A stretch of DNA of 64,000 nucleotides from Synechocystis salina LEGE 00031 (GCF_015207985.1 NZ_JADEVV010000006.1:41463-105462), one strand, 5' to 3'. Numbered from the stretch's first letter, positions 1 to 10,089 are shown. Numbers and translations: made by a program. Notes: generated from the sequence alone by a model not told the origin.

Positions 1-141
1 GGGGCGGCCTATGAGTTGGCCAAAAAGCTAGGGCCAGGGCACACCATTGTTACCGTACTTTGTGACGGAGGAGCCCGTTACCAATCCCGTCTTTACAACG
101 GGGAATGGCTGGCCAGTAAGGGTTTAACCGTTCCAGATTAG
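1..141 (+). CDS. Cysteine synthase (O-acetylserine sulfhydrylase), C-terminal end only
   Basis: This is the last 46 codons of a gene that enters from the left edge, open from base 1 to the TAG at 139-141. The residues GPGHTIVTVLCDGGARYQS followed by a short LYN-x-EWL-x-SKGL tail are the typical C-terminus of PLP-dependent cysteine synthases (CysK/CysM), which make cysteine from O-acetylserine and sulfide. The catalytic lysine and the PLP-binding loops lie outside the window, so CysK cannot be told from CysM. The end is intact. Confidence 0.8.
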   Translation, partial: GAAYELAKKLGPGHTIVTVLCDGGARYQSRLYNGEWLASKGLTVPD

Positions 142-298
142 TTTCGGCGCCGAGGCTCTTGCTTTTTATCGGGGAACGGGGCCCATAGTGCTCCATTTGA
201 TCGTCGCCATGGAAAAAATTGGTCTAACAATCTATGCCTTTGGAAACTGCCAAAATTTTTCAGCTTAGGTTAACCGGAAATATTCTCGGTGATAGGCC

Positions 299-1006
299 AT
301 GGCGATCGTTTTTCAGCTAATTATCCTGACCATAGGTTTCGCCCTCTTTCACCGCATGGGTTGGAGTTATCTCCAAGCTCTAGCTCAATACCAACCACTG
401 CCTCCCGGTAAAAGGGGGCGATCGGGTCAAAAGGTCTATGTGGAAGGAATGTATGGTTCAGGAACCATTTTACGGTCTCCCATTGCCCAGGAATTTTGCC
501 TCCGCTGGCGGGTTATCGTCACCGAAAAACAAGGTAAAAACAGCATTAGCCGCCTCGACCATGGTTCCTACGGAGTGGAAAATTTTGCCATTCTACGCCG
601 GGGCGATCGCCGTTCCTTTCTAGTTGAGCAGCAACCGGACACTGTGCTGAAGCAGATCCATGACCTGGGGGGTCACCATGGCCCCAAACATCAATACCAA
701 CAAAACTTGCTTTGGCAGAGTAATCATCCCCAGATGGTGGAGTTTTTGCAGAACAATGGCATTAGCCCTGATAACTGGTTGGGGGTGCGACGTTCCCTCA
801 CCGTCACTGAACTATTTTGGCGCACTAACGATCCTGTTTTTGTCTTCGGTGAACTGACAGAACAAGAAGGACAGTGGTGCCTGAAAGCCCATTTGCTCAG
901 CGACCAATCCGTGGAAAAACTCAGGCGGGTGCCTAGTCTATTCCTGTTAATTGGTGTGGTTATTCTCTTTTTTGCCGGCTTGGGGATGTTCAACCTTTGG
1001 CGCTGA
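299..1006 (+). CDS. Two-TM membrane protein, possibly GIDE-like
   Basis: A 235-residue protein with one hydrophobic segment at the N-terminus (about residues 3-18) and one at the C-terminus (about 213-232), enclosing a soluble domain of roughly 190 residues. The central part (WRVIVTEKQ, then GELTEQEGQWCLKAHLLSD) resembles the layout of the GIDE family, known from mitochondrial E3 ligases and from bacterial proteins without a RING finger. That match is by eye and weak. The ATG at 299 is the only sensible start. It is transcribed convergently with the malic enzyme gene, with about 50 bp between the stops. Function unknown. Confidence 0.6.
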   Translation: MAIVFQLIILTIGFALFHRMGWSYLQALAQYQPLPPGKRGRSGQKVYVEGMYGSGTILRSPIAQEFCLRWRVIVTEKQGKNSISRLDHGSYGVENFAILRRGDRRSFLVEQQPDTVLKQIHDLGGHHGPKHQYQQNLLWQSNHPQMVEFLQNNGISPDNWLGVRRSLTVTELFWRTNDPVFVFGELTEQEGQWCLKAHLLSDQSVEKLRRVPSLFLLIGVVILFFAGLGMFNLWR

Positions 1007-1056
1007 ATCTTATCCCAACGCTTAGTAATAGCAGTGACTGGTTTACCCAACGGGCA

Positions 1057-2448
1057 TTATCGGGCCGCTACCCCCTCACTGCGGGCGGCCAACTGCACCG
1101 CACTGGCCACGGTGGTGGCAACTCGATTGTCAAAAACCGAAGGAATAATATGCTCACTATCTAGGGTGTTGCTGTGCACCAAAGAGGCGATCGCCTTGGC
1201 CGCTTCGATGCACATGCTGGTGGTGATGATACTAGCCCGACAATCAATAGCTCCCCGGAAAACCCCCGGAAAAGCGAGCACATTGTTAATTTGGTTGGGG
1301 TAATCACTGCGCCCCGTGGCAATGACCGCCGCATCCTCCTGAATTAATTCCGGTTGAATTTCCGGGATGGGATTGGCCATGGCAAACACAATCGGATCTT
1401 TGGCCATGGATTGCACCATTTCCCTGGTCACTACCCCCGGCGCACTCACCCCTAAAAAGACATCGGCTCCGGCCATGGCATCGGCCAGGGTACCTTCCGC
1501 CTCCACCGCAAAGCCCTGTTTTTTGCTGTTTAAATCGGTGCGATGTTTACCCACAATGCCCTTGGAATCGCAGATCCAAATATTTTCTGCCCCGGATTCC
1601 TGCAGTAATTCGGCGATCGCCAACCCGGCGGCCCCAGCGCCGTTGATGACAATGCGTACCTTAGCCATGGCCTTGCCGACAAACTTCAGCGCATTGAACA
1701 GGGCGGCCAGGGTAACAATGGCGGTGCCATGTTGATCGTCGTGAAATACGGGGATATTTAATTCTTTTTTGAGGCGGGCTTCAATTTCAAAGCAGCGGGG
1801 AGCGGCAATATCTTCCAAATTAATCCCCCCAAATACCGGGGCGATCGCCTTAACGGTGCGGATAATTTCCTCCGTATCCTGGGTGGCCAAACAGATGGGA
1901 AACGCATCTAGTTGGGCAAATTCTTTGAACAGCATTGCTTTCCCTTCCATCACTGGCAAGGCCGCTTCTGGCCCCAGGTTGCCCAATCCCAACACCGCAC
2001 TGCCATCGGTCACCACCGCCACCGTATTACTTTTGATGGTCAGGGAGTAAACCTTATCCGGGTCCTCGGCGATCGCCCGGCAAATGCGCCCCACCCCAGG
2101 GGTATAGGCCATGGCCAAGTCCGACTGGGAAGTGAGGGGAATGCGACTGACAACGCTAATTTTTCCCTGGCGATGCAAATCAAAGGTGCGGTCAGATACC
2201 TTCAGTAATTTGACATTATCCAGAGCCTTCACCGCCCCAATAATTTTTTCCGCATGCTCACTGCTCGAAGCATCTACGGAAATTTCCCGGCGGGTGAGCT
2301 TAAGATTACTTTCAATCAAGGAAATTTGCCCAAAACTTCCCCCCGCATCGGCGATCGCCTGGGTAACGCTGGCCAAGGTGCCGGCATGGTTGGGTAGCTC
2401 CAACAGGAGGCTGACGCTATAACTCGGATTGGGGGTAAGGCTAACCAT
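1057..2448 (-). CDS. me: Malic enzyme with N-terminal ACT domain
   Basis: A 463-residue NAD(P)-dependent malic enzyme, which converts malate to pyruvate and CO2. Residues 1-90 look like an ACT domain (LLLELPNHAGTLASVTQAI), a small ligand-binding fold that suggests allosteric control. The malic enzyme core follows: AYTPGVGRICRAIAEDP, the VVTDGSAVLGLGNLGP segment, the metal and substrate region EDIAAPRCFEIE, HDDQHGTAIV, and a Rossmann motif GAGAAGLA. Length fits the short bacterial class. The ATG at 2448 is used. The PCC 6803 orthologue is slr0721. In cyanobacteria the enzyme supplies pyruvate from malate, part of a PEP-carboxylase / malate dehydrogenase bypass. The gene faces away from lepB. 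Confidence 0.93.
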   Translation of the reverse strand: MVSLTPNPSYSVSLLLELPNHAGTLASVTQAIADAGGSFGQISLIESNLKLTRREISVDASSSEHAEKIIGAVKALDNVKLLKVSDRTFDLHRQGKISVVSRIPLTSQSDLAMAYTPGVGRICRAIAEDPDKVYSLTIKSNTVAVVTDGSAVLGLGNLGPEAALPVMEGKAMLFKEFAQLDAFPICLATQDTEEIIRTVKAIAPVFGGINLEDIAAPRCFEIEARLKKELNIPVFHDDQHGTAIVTLAALFNALKFVGKAMAKVRIVINGAGAAGLAIAELLQESGAENIWICDSKGIVGKHRTDLNSKKQGFAVEAEGTLADAMAGADVFLGVSAPGVVTREMVQSMAKDPIVFAMANPIPEIQPELIQEDAAVIATGRSDYPNQINNVLAFPGVFRGAIDCRASIITTSMCIEAAKAIASLVHSNTLDSEHIIPSVFDNRVATTVASAVQLAARSEGVAAR

Positions 2449-2638
2449 AGGGCGATCGAAAAAAGGTTGAAAAGCGAAAATCGATAATCTCAGGCGGCGT
2501 TTGGGTACGCAGTCTCTCCTCGATTATGCTTGATCTGTGACCTTTGCTTACCGAGGTTTGCCCTGGCTGTCAGGGTTTGCCTATCTATCCAGCCCTAGCA
2601 ATCTCCCCCCAGGACCGTTTCCCGTTCGATTCCCTTTT

Positions 2639-3211
2639 ATGCAAAATTCCCCCGCCTCTTCCCGTTGGCAATTCATCAAGGAAAATATTCCCCTGCTCGT
2701 TGTGGCCCTGCTGTTGGCCCTGCTACTGCGTTTCTTTGTGGCGGAACCCCGCTACATTCCCTCCGACTCCATGCTGCCCACCCTCGAACAAGGCGATCGC
2801 CTGGTGGTGGAGAAAATTTCCTACCATTTCCATCCTCCCCAGGTTGGGGACATCATCGTGTTCCATCCGCCGGAGTTGTTGCAGGTGCAGGGCTACGACG
2901 GCAATCAAGCCTTTATCAAACGGGTCATTGCCATGCCTGGGCAAACGATAGCGGTGAATAATGGCATTGTCTACCGGGATGGACAACCCCTGGAAGAGAA
3001 ATATATTTTGGAGCCGCCCCAATATAATTTGCCCGCCGTGCAGGTGCCAGAAGGTCAAGTGTTTGTCATGGGGGACAACCGCAACAACAGCAACGATTCC
3101 CATGTGTGGGGATTTTTACCCCAGGAAAACATCATCGGCCATGCCCTATTTCGCTTTTTTCCCGCCAGCCGTTGGGGGCAACTGACCGGCCCGGAATCAT
3201 CGGTAGCCTAA
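2639..3211 (+). CDS. lepB: Signal peptidase I
   Basis: Type I signal peptidase, which removes signal peptides from exported proteins on the outer face of the plasma or thylakoid membrane. One transmembrane helix (about residues 17-36) anchors it. The catalytic serine is in PSDSMLPT (S44) and the general-base lysine in FIKRVIAMPG (K94). The box GDNRNNSNDSHVWG near the C-terminus is also diagnostic. The frame is open further upstream to a GTG at 2537, but the ATG at 2639 gives the normal N-terminus for a 190-residue enzyme and is preferred. The PCC 6803 orthologue is sll0716 (LepB1). It is divergent from the malic enzyme gene. Confidence 0.93.
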   Translation: MQNSPASSRWQFIKENIPLLVVALLLALLLRFFVAEPRYIPSDSMLPTLEQGDRLVVEKISYHFHPPQVGDIIVFHPPELLQVQGYDGNQAFIKRVIAMPGQTIAVNNGIVYRDGQPLEEKYILEPPQYNLPAVQVPEGQVFVMGDNRNNSNDSHVWGFLPQENIIGHALFRFFPASRWGQLTGPESSVA

Positions 3212-3407
3212 TCGACTCAGTTGCCAACTTTTTACTCAGTTTGTCGTTGGGCGATCGCCGTGAGCTCATTGGCATCAAGAATGGTAATCTTGCCTCCCCG
3301 TTGGTCGGTAAGGTACCTATTGCCAAACCAAAAAATGGGGCGAGAACTGCTCCCCAGCAAGAGCCAAAGTTTAATTCCAAATTGCAACCATTGTCTTCGA
3401 GGTTTTT

Positions 3408-3740
3408 ATGGTCAACACCATTCTTTCCCTACAACCATCATCCACTCAATTACAAAGTCACATTGAGTATCCCCAGGCCGGCATCCTGAGTAAAGTACTA
3501 CTCCAAGACCGGGTTTGTCAGTACACGCTTTTTTGTCTAGCGACAGGCACCGACATCTCAGAACACAGCACTCCCCGTAACGCCGTCGTGCAATGTCTGG
3601 AAGGCACAGGAGAACTGAGCTTGGACGGCCAAAACATTACCCTGGAACCAGGCGTGTGGGTGGTGATGCCGGCCAATGCGCCCCATGCTCTCAAAGCGAC
3701 GTCCAACTTGGCCTTTTTACTTACCCTCAGTCAGCCCTAG
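3408..3740 (+). CDS. Small cupin-domain protein
   Basis: A 110-residue single-domain cupin. The central part (NAVVQCLEGTGELSLDGQNITLEPGVWVVMPANAPHAL) has the double-stranded beta-helix pattern, with PANAPHAL as the second cupin motif. The first motif keeps a histidine (EHSTPRNAV) but is not the full G-x5-H-x-H-x3,4-E pattern, so metal binding is possible but incomplete. Such proteins may be sensors, isomerases or small-molecule binders, and the substrate cannot be named. It lies between lepB and pnp on the same strand with about 200 bp on either side, so it is probably transcribed alone. Confidence 0.75.
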   Translation: MVNTILSLQPSSTQLQSHIEYPQAGILSKVLLQDRVCQYTLFCLATGTDISEHSTPRNAVVQCLEGTGELSLDGQNITLEPGVWVVMPANAPHALKATSNLAFLLTLSQP

Positions 3741-3946
3741 ACCCCAATCTGACCAACGGTTCTCTATTCCCATAGCGCAACAAAAAAGTTCAACCAGCTC
3801 GGAAAAAGCCCTAAGGCCAAGGGGAATCCTGGCAAAGATAGGGATCATGCCCAGGCGATCGCCGTTTGGTCGGCCCAGGGTTCGTCAATGGTGTTAGGAT
3901 CTGCTGAGAAGAAGAAACGTCATAGCACATAAGGAAAACACGTTAA

Positions 3947-6103
3947 ATGCAAGAGTTTGACAAGTCCATATCCTTCGACGGACGGGATATAAGACTCAAA
4001 ATGGGAACCCTAGCTCCCCAAGCAGGAGGTTCAGTCCTCATTCAATCCGGTGATACAGCGGTGTTGGTCACGGCGACCAGAGCTAAAGGAAGGGATGGCA
4101 TTGATTTTCTACCCCTAACGGTGGACTACGAAGGACGACTCTATGCCGCAGGTCGTATTCCGGGCGGTTTTTTGCGGCGGGAAGGCCGACCCCCAGAAAA
4201 GGCCACATTAATTAGCCGCCTCATTGATCGTCCTTTACGTCCCCTGTTTCCCCATTGGCTCAGGGATGAACTACAAATAGTTGCCACTACCCTTTCCATG
4301 GACGAGGAAGTTCCCCCCGATGTTTTGGCTGTGACAGGGGCTTCGGTGGCGGTCATTCTAGCCAAAATTCCCTTCAAAGGTCCCATGGCCGCAGTGCGGG
4401 TAGGTCTAGTGGGGGATGATTTCATTATTAACCCCACCTATCGAGAGGTCTATAACGGAGATTTGGACTTGGTGGTGGCTGGTACCCCCGCCGGTATTGT
4501 CATGGTAGAAGCTGGAGCGAACCAGTTACCAGAACAGGACATCATCGAAGCGATTGATTTTGGCTATGAAGCAGTACAGGATCTGATCAACGCCCAGCAG
4601 GAATTGATGACAGATTTGGGCATCACCCTGGCTACCTCTGAGCCTCCCTTGGTCAATACCACGGTGGAACAGTTCATCGAAAGTAAAGCCGCCCCAAAAA
4701 TTATCACTGTACTTGGTAAATTTGACCTGGGTAAAGATGGTAGGGACGCCGCCCTCGATGAAATTAAAGCCAGTGAAGTGGAAGCGGCGATCGCCGAATT
4801 GCCGGAAACCGATCCCGTCAAACAGAGTGTGGAAGAAGACCCCAAACTAGTGGGCAATCTCTACAAAGCATTGACCAAAAAGTTAATGCGCAAACAGATT
4901 GTCGAAGAAGGGGTACGGGTAGACGGCCGCAAACTCGAACAGGTACGACCCATTAGCTGTGAAGTGGGCTTTCTGCCCCGGCGGGTCCATGGTAGTGGTT
5001 TATTTAACCGGGGTTTAACCCAGGTACTATCCCTCGCCACCCTTGGTTCCCCAGGTGATGCCCAGGATCTAGCGGACGACCTCCATCCCGAGGACGAAAA
5101 GCGCTATCTCCACCATTACAACTTTCCCCCCTACTCTGTGGGTGAGGCCCGCCCCATGCGCTCCCCTGGCCGCCGGGAAATTGGCCACGGTGCTTTAGCA
5201 GAACGGGCCATCATACCAGTACTCCCCCCCCAGGAAGACTTTCCCTATGTGGTGCGGGTGGTATCGGAAGTTCTGTCTTCCAACGGTTCCACCTCCATGG
5301 GCTCCGTTTGTGGTTCCACCCTTGCCCTGATGGATGCCGGGGTACCGATCAAAAAACCCGTCAGTGGCGCCGCCATGGGCTTGATCAAAGAAGGGGATGA
5401 AATTCGTATTCTCACCGATATTCAGGGCATTGAAGATTTCCTTGGGGATATGGATTTCAAAGTAGCTGGTACCGATTCCGGTATCACCGCCCTGCAAATG
5501 GATATGAAAATTGATGGTCTGAGCATGGAAGTAGTCTCTAAGGCCATCATGCAAGCCCTCCCCGCCCGGCTCCATATCCTCGACAAAATGTTAGCCACCA
5601 TCCGGGAGCCCCGTCCCGAGTTGTCTCCCTTTGCGCCCCGGTTATTGACCCTGAAAATCGAGCCCGAACATATCGGCATGGTCATTGGGCCCGGTGGTAA
5701 AACCATTAAGGGCATCACCGAACAAACCAGTTGCAAAATCGACATTGCCGACGATGGTACTGTTACCATTGCCTCCAGCGAAGGGGAACGGGCAGAACGG
5801 GCTCGGCAGATGATTTACAACATGACCCGCAAACTCAACGAAGGGGAAGTGTACCTCGGTCGTGTGACCCGAATCATTCCCATTGGGGCTTTTGTGGAAG
5901 TGCTACCTGGAAAAGAAGGCATGATCCATATTTCCCAATTAACGGAAGGCCGGGTCGGCAAAGTGGAAGACGAAGTGGGCGTGGGTGATGAGGTCATTGT
6001 CAAAGTACGGGAAATTGACAGTAAAGGCCGCTTAAACCTGACCCGCTTGGGTATCCACCCCGATGAAGCGGCGGAAGCCCGTCGTAACGTCAGCCGGGGC
6101 TAA
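3947..6103 (+). CDS. pnp: Polyribonucleotide nucleotidyltransferase (PNPase)
   Basis: A 718-residue 3'-5' phosphorolytic exoribonuclease that can also add heteropolymeric tails to RNA. In order: first RNase PH domain (about 1-140), all-alpha linker, second RNase PH domain (about 320-550, with [14 protein letters not shown] and [18 protein letters not shown]), a KH domain around the IGPGGKTI motif near residue 580, and an S1 domain from about 633 ([28 protein letters not shown]). The ATG at 3947 follows a purine-rich AAGGAAAA stretch. In cyanobacteria PNPase binds the C-terminal basic tail of RNase E, and rne lies just beyond on the other strand. The PCC 6803 orthologue is sll1043. Confidence 0.97.
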   Translation: MQEFDKSISFDGRDIRLKMGTLAPQAGGSVLIQSGDTAVLVTATRAKGRDGIDFLPLTVDYEGRLYAAGRIPGGFLRREGRPPEKATLISRLIDRPLRPLFPHWLRDELQIVATTLSMDEEVPPDVLAVTGASVAVILAKIPFKGPMAAVRVGLVGDDFIINPTYREVYNGDLDLVVAGTPAGIVMVEAGANQLPEQDIIEAIDFGYEAVQDLINAQQELMTDLGITLATSEPPLVNTTVEQFIESKAAPKIITVLGKFDLGKDGRDAALDEIKASEVEAAIAELPETDPVKQSVEEDPKLVGNLYKALTKKLMRKQIVEEGVRVDGRKLEQVRPISCEVGFLPRRVHGSGLFNRGLTQVLSLATLGSPGDAQDLADDLHPEDEKRYLHHYNFPPYSVGEARPMRSPGRREIGHGALAERAIIPVLPPQEDFPYVVRVVSEVLSSNGSTSMGSVCGSTLALMDAGVPIKKPVSGAAMGLIKEGDEIRILTDIQGIEDFLGDMDFKVAGTDSGITALQMDMKIDGLSMEVVSKAIMQALPARLHILDKMLATIREPRPELSPFAPRLLTLKIEPEHIGMVIGPGGKTIKGITEQTSCKIDIADDGTVTIASSEGERAERARQMIYNMTRKLNEGEVYLGRVTRIIPIGAFVEVLPGKEGMIHISQLTEGRVGKVEDEVGVGDEVIVKVREIDSKGRLNLTRLGIHPDEAAEARRNVSRG

Positions 6104-6335
6104 GTTAACTTGCTTGTGGGGGTTTAGGGCTAATTGGCCTATTGCCAATAGGGGTCAGACCTAAATTGATTTTGGGTTTGACTCTCCCAACGCCACTGAT
6201 TACAAGCCAATGAGCCGCAACTGTTTTGCCTAACTTGACCAAGTAAGCTGATATCATCCCGATCCCCTGGGTATCCGAACTTAGGGGATTTGCTTTGGTG
6301 TTTACTCCGAGTTTTTATTGACACTGTTTTTTCCC

Positions 6336-6746
6336 ATGGCCCATTCTTTTCCCCATAAACAAATTGGCGTAGCGGTAATTATCAATGACCAAGGCCAAGT
6401 ATTGATCGATCGCCGTCCGGTGGGGGGATCCTTTGGGGGGCTGTGGGAATTTCCTGGGGGTAAACTGGAGCCGGGGGAAACCGCCGCCGAATGTATTGCA
6501 CGGGAAGTGCGGGAAGAAATTGCCATTGAAGTGGCAGTGGGGGAATCCCTGCTCACCATTGACCATACCTATCCCCAGGTGCGACTAACTTTGTATGTCC
6601 ATCTCTGTCAGTATTTATCGGGGCAACCCCAAACCATTGCCTGTGAAGAAGTACGCTGGGTGGCGATCGCCGATTTAGGGGAGTATCGTTTTCCCAAGGC
6701 TAATGGGGAAATTATTCAGGCCCTGCGCCAAAAGTTTCTGAAATAA
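6336..6746 (+). CDS. mutT: MutT/Nudix hydrolase (8-oxo-dGTP diphosphatase type)
   Basis: A 136-residue Nudix protein of MutT type. The Nudix box runs from GGKLEPGETAAECIAREV into REEIAI, matching G-x5-E-x7-R-E-U-x-E-E-x-G with Ile in place of the final Gly. MutT enzymes remove 8-oxo-dGTP from the nucleotide pool. IDRRPVGGSFGGLWEFPGG is the usual MutT N-terminal region. The ATG at 6336 is chosen over an in-frame TTG at 6318. Neither has a convincing ribosome binding site. It is convergent with rnhB, only 9 bp apart, so the two transcripts probably overlap. Confidence 0.85.
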   Translation: MAHSFPHKQIGVAVIINDQGQVLIDRRPVGGSFGGLWEFPGGKLEPGETAAECIAREVREEIAIEVAVGESLLTIDHTYPQVRLTLYVHLCQYLSGQPQTIACEEVRWVAIADLGEYRFPKANGEIIQALRQKFLK

Positions 6747-6755
6747 ACGGGTCGG

Positions 6756-7403
6756 TCAATCCAGGTCTTCAATAATTTTGCGACAAAAAAGCGGGCGATG
6801 TAGAGGAGTTGCACCATACTGCCTTAACCCTTGGCGATGGTTGGCCGTGCCATAACCTTTATTGCTAGCCAGGTCGTAATGGGGAAAGCGTTCTGCTAAA
6901 CGGGTAATTAAACTATCCCGCCAAACCTTAGCTAAAATGCTAGCGGCACCGATTAGCAAAGATTTACCATCTCCCCCGGTAATGGCCATTTGGGCAGAAA
7001 CAATGCGGGGTAACCTGTCTCGCCCATCCACCAACACATAGGCCGGCATAACGGGCAATTTCTGCACCGCTCTCTCCATGGCCAACAAACTAGCTTGACG
7101 AATATTAATCCGTTCAATAGTGGGCACATCGGCAAAGCTAATGCCATAGCTGTGGAGATAGGGGGGCAATGCCTGGGCCAACTGGGCACGACGTTGGGGA
7201 GACAGTTTTTTACTATCCTTCACCCCCAAAGCCTGTAACTGGTCAATGGCTTCGATGGGAACTAGCACCGCCGCCGCCACCACCGGCCCAAATAAAGCTC
7301 CCCGCCCCACTTCATCCACCCCCGCCACCAGGCGATCGCCGGATAGTCCTTGGCTCTCCTGCCACCATTGGCGATCGTTGTAACAACTGGGAGAGTAAAT
7401 CAA
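6756..7403 (-). CDS. rnhB: Ribonuclease HII
   Basis: A 215-residue RNase HII, which cleaves the RNA strand of RNA-DNA hybrids and single ribonucleotides in DNA. The signature GVDEVGRGALFGPVVAAAV carries the first acidic pair (D-E). A further acid is in VKDSKKLSPQRR, another in LVDGRD, and the C-terminal SNKGYGTANHRQGL motif is present. The reading frame has no ATG before the signature. The usable start is the TTG at 7403, 8 bp after the rne stop codon, which suggests translational coupling with RNase E. The rne-rnhB pair is conserved in cyanobacteria. Confidence 0.93.
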   Translation of the reverse strand: MIYSPSCYNDRQWWQESQGLSGDRLVAGVDEVGRGALFGPVVAAAVLVPIEAIDQLQALGVKDSKKLSPQRRAQLAQALPPYLHSYGISFADVPTIERINIRQASLLAMERAVQKLPVMPAYVLVDGRDRLPRIVSAQMAITGGDGKSLLIGAASILAKVWRDSLITRLAERFPHYDLASNKGYGTANHRQGLRQYGATPLHRPLFCRKIIEDLD

Positions 7404-7411
7404 GCTAATAC

Positions 7412-9439
7412 CTACTCCGCCGAAGAACGCCGCCGTCTTCTGCCAGGACGTTTTTTTGTTTCCGTGGGAGTAGATACCTCTGCCACCGCAGCAGATGAAG
7501 CTTCATCATCGAGTTGGGGCAAGTCAACTTTTTCCTGAGCTACCGTTTCGTCTACTGATTGCTCAATAACTGGGGCTGTGACCTCAGATATAATCGTCGG
7601 CCCATCACTGGGGACATCATCGGGACTATTATCGCCATTGTCCACCGCTGTAATGACCGTATTAACCTGACTGCCATTACCATTGTTATTTTCCTCCCGG
7701 GCCGTACCCGCAGTAACCACCGAAACCACAAAGGAGCGGGGGTCCTGGTCAGCGTATTCCGTTTTGACCAGGGGAGAAATTCCCATGCGGGCATAAATGT
7801 CCTGTTCCAAAGTTGTCATGGTGACATCCACCGGAACCAACGTTTTTTCCACTCGACGGGACGGCCGCTCACGACGGGGAGGGGCAGTGCCACTGGCCTT
7901 TTCCTTGGTAGGGCTGGGGCTAGTGCCAGTGCTCTTACTGCGGGCAACCCCCACGGACTTAGTATTTTCCTTTTCAGAAAAGTCCGAGCCTCGACGACGG
8001 CGACGACGGCGGTTATTATCCCGATCGCCTTGCTCTTGATAATTAGGATGGAAGAGTAAGTCCAGAGGGCTAGATATTTTCGCTTCTTCCTTCTTCGGCG
8101 GCTCACTGACCTTGGCAGTGGGGGGAGAGAGAATTGGTTTTTCCACCAACCGGGGGGGAATGCTACTACTGACCGCTGTGGGAACCAAGGAAACAAAACC
8201 CTTTTCGCCAGGGAGTTCCACCAAATGGCCTAAACCACCACACTCAGGACAGGTCTGGCCAAACAGTTCATACAAATTCTGTCCCTGGCGCTTACGGGTC
8301 AACTCCACTAGCCCCAACTCCGTCAACTGGGCAATCTGGGGCCGGGCTTTGTCGGACTCCAAACAACGGTTGAAATGCTCCAAAAGTTGTAGTTGATCCT
8401 TATGGGTGTCCATGTCAATAAAGTCGACAATGATTACCCCACCAATATTTCTTAGCTTCAACTGGCGCGCAATTTCCGTGGCCGCTTCATAGTTAGTCCA
8501 GAGCACCGTTTCCCGGGAATTGGCCGAATGGGTAAAGGAACCAGAGTTAACGTCAATGACCGTCAAAGCTTCCGTCGGTTCAATAATTACATAACCCCCC
8601 GAAGGCAGATCCACCCTGGGCTTGAGGGCTTCCCGGATGGTGGCATTGACTCGAAAATACTCCAGAATACTGAGGGATTCCCGGTGACAATCAATTAAAA
8701 CCCCCTCCGGCAAACGACCTTGGTCCCAGTTCATCAATTGTTGTTTGATCCGTTTCATCCCCGCCGGGGTATCCACCACAATGCGATTCACTTCGCTGGA
8801 ATACATATCCCGCAGCACTCGCTTGATGAAATCATCATCCCGGTCTAGGAGCATGGGGGCACTACGGGTCATGGCCTGTTGTTGCACCAACTCCCATTGC
8901 TTTTGCAGATTTTCCAAATCTTCGATAATTGCATCTTCCGGCACATCTTCCGCTTCCGTCCGCACCAGTAGTCCCATGCCCGGTGGCTTGATCAACACCG
9001 CCAAAGCCCTTAAACGACTGCGTTCCTCCTCCCGGTTAATGCGGCGGGAAAGATTAACTCCCCGACCATAGGGCATCAACACCATGTAACGCCCTGGCAT
9101 ACTGATATTTCCAGTCAGGCGGGGGCCTTTATTCCCGGTGGGTTCTTTCATCACCTGCACCAACACCCTCTGTTGGGGAGCTAAAAGTTCCGAAATGGAA
9201 CCGGCGGTGCGTCTTAATCTAACTGGGCCTAGGTCGCTGACGTGGATAAAGCCATTTTTTTCGGTGTCCCCAATGTTAATAAAAGCGGCGTCAATGCTGG
9301 GCAGAATATTGTCAACTAAGCCTAAATAAATATCTCCCACCTGTTGGCTGCCCGTGGACACCACCAATTCTTGAATTTGATCCTTCCAAAAAACAGCAGC
9401 AACCTGATGTTTTTCAGCAATGACAATTTGTTTTGGCAT
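7412..9439 (-). CDS. rne: Ribonuclease E/G with cyanobacterial C-terminal tail
   Basis: A 675-residue endoribonuclease that starts mRNA decay and matures RNAs. N-terminal S1 domain (about 35-120, with IGDTEKNGFIHVSDLG), then the 5' sensor / DNase I-like catalytic part (VIDVNSGSFTHS and IIVDFIDMD carry the metal-binding acids), and the zinc-link TCPECGGLGH near residue 400. The rest is low-complexity: an arginine run NNRRRRRRRG about 70 residues after the zinc-link, a proline/serine-rich stretch and a final RPGRRRRRSSAE. That terminal basic peptide is the reported PNPase-binding element of cyanobacterial RNase E. The ATG at 9439 has AGGA 8 bases upstream, so it is preferred over the TTG at 9454. 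PCC 6803 slr1129. Confidence 0.95.
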   Translation of the reverse strand: MPKQIVIAEKHQVAAVFWKDQIQELVVSTGSQQVGDIYLGLVDNILPSIDAAFINIGDTEKNGFIHVSDLGPVRLRRTAGSISELLAPQQRVLVQVMKEPTGNKGPRLTGNISMPGRYMVLMPYGRGVNLSRRINREEERSRLRALAVLIKPPGMGLLVRTEAEDVPEDAIIEDLENLQKQWELVQQQAMTRSAPMLLDRDDDFIKRVLRDMYSSEVNRIVVDTPAGMKRIKQQLMNWDQGRLPEGVLIDCHRESLSILEYFRVNATIREALKPRVDLPSGGYVIIEPTEALTVIDVNSGSFTHSANSRETVLWTNYEAATEIARQLKLRNIGGVIIVDFIDMDTHKDQLQLLEHFNRCLESDKARPQIAQLTELGLVELTRKRQGQNLYELFGQTCPECGGLGHLVELPGEKGFVSLVPTAVSSSIPPRLVEKPILSPPTAKVSEPPKKEEAKISSPLDLLFHPNYQEQGDRDNNRRRRRRRGSDFSEKENTKSVGVARSKSTGTSPSPTKEKASGTAPPRRERPSRRVEKTLVPVDVTMTTLEQDIYARMGISPLVKTEYADQDPRSFVVSVVTAGTAREENNNGNGSQVNTVITAVDNGDNSPDDVPSDGPTIISEVTAPVIEQSVDETVAQEKVDLPQLDDEASSAAVAEVSTPTETKKRPGRRRRRSSAE

Positions 9440-10089
9440 AAATATATTCCTCAAAAGGCCATCCGAAAGCCGTCCCAGTGGTGTGGACAGGGGCAGGGTG
9501 GCCTACAGAAAAATGTTGTAATGTTGGACATGGGGTGAACTGAATATTTTCCTCTCTAGGGTCAACCTACCCTCTCGCCCAGTGAACTACTCCCGTCATC
9601 CCCATGGCCATAGTTGTGACCGTTTTTTGCCACCACAGCTTCCTGATCAGGTGTGAGCAGGAACTTTTGGGGGGGCATGGATTACGGTCAGCTTGCTGGA
9701 GAAAGCCGTAGATATTCCCAGGGAAACGCCCAGGGGACAGCCGCCCATCGCACGGACGGGGGAGATAGATAGGCAAGAGTATTGGAGGCAGTTTAAGACG
9801 GAAAAAACTATCTGTTTTTCTGCACCGTAAGAACGACAACCGGTAACGATTAGAAAAGAAGAATCGGGGGCTGCTTACGGCGATTCACTACAGGGGCATA
9901 ACTTTTGCTGGTTATCCCTGGATCAATGCCAATGATTACATCGGACATCGAACCTGAGGGTTTGGAGTCCCTCTCAAAATAACCCGGGCATTGTCAAAAG
10001 AAATAAACCTGATGCCCAAGAAATTTAAACTGAATATAACCTGAAATGGTAGCCTTTAGCAAGAAACCCCGGCTCTCCAGGCCAGTTGC
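9440..10089. other. Long intergenic region upstream of rne
   Basis: 650 bp lie between the rne start and the end of the SPFH gene, both on the minus strand. A 90-codon minus-strand frame (9567-9839) has no recognisable motif and odd composition (many Pro, Arg, Trp), so it is not called as a gene. The AGGA next to the rne ATG lies at the left end. The rest may hold the rne promoter and a long 5' untranslated leader. Long leaders through which RNase E controls its own mRNA are known in enterobacteria. For this strain that is inference. Confidence 0.5.

Noticed and set aside
6139..6324. 61-codon minus-strand frame between pnp and mutT
   Set aside because: No recognisable family and no ribosome binding site; short enough to occur by chance.
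9567..9839. 90-codon minus-strand frame upstream of rne
   Set aside because: No motif, odd composition and no ribosome binding site; treated as part of a non-coding region.
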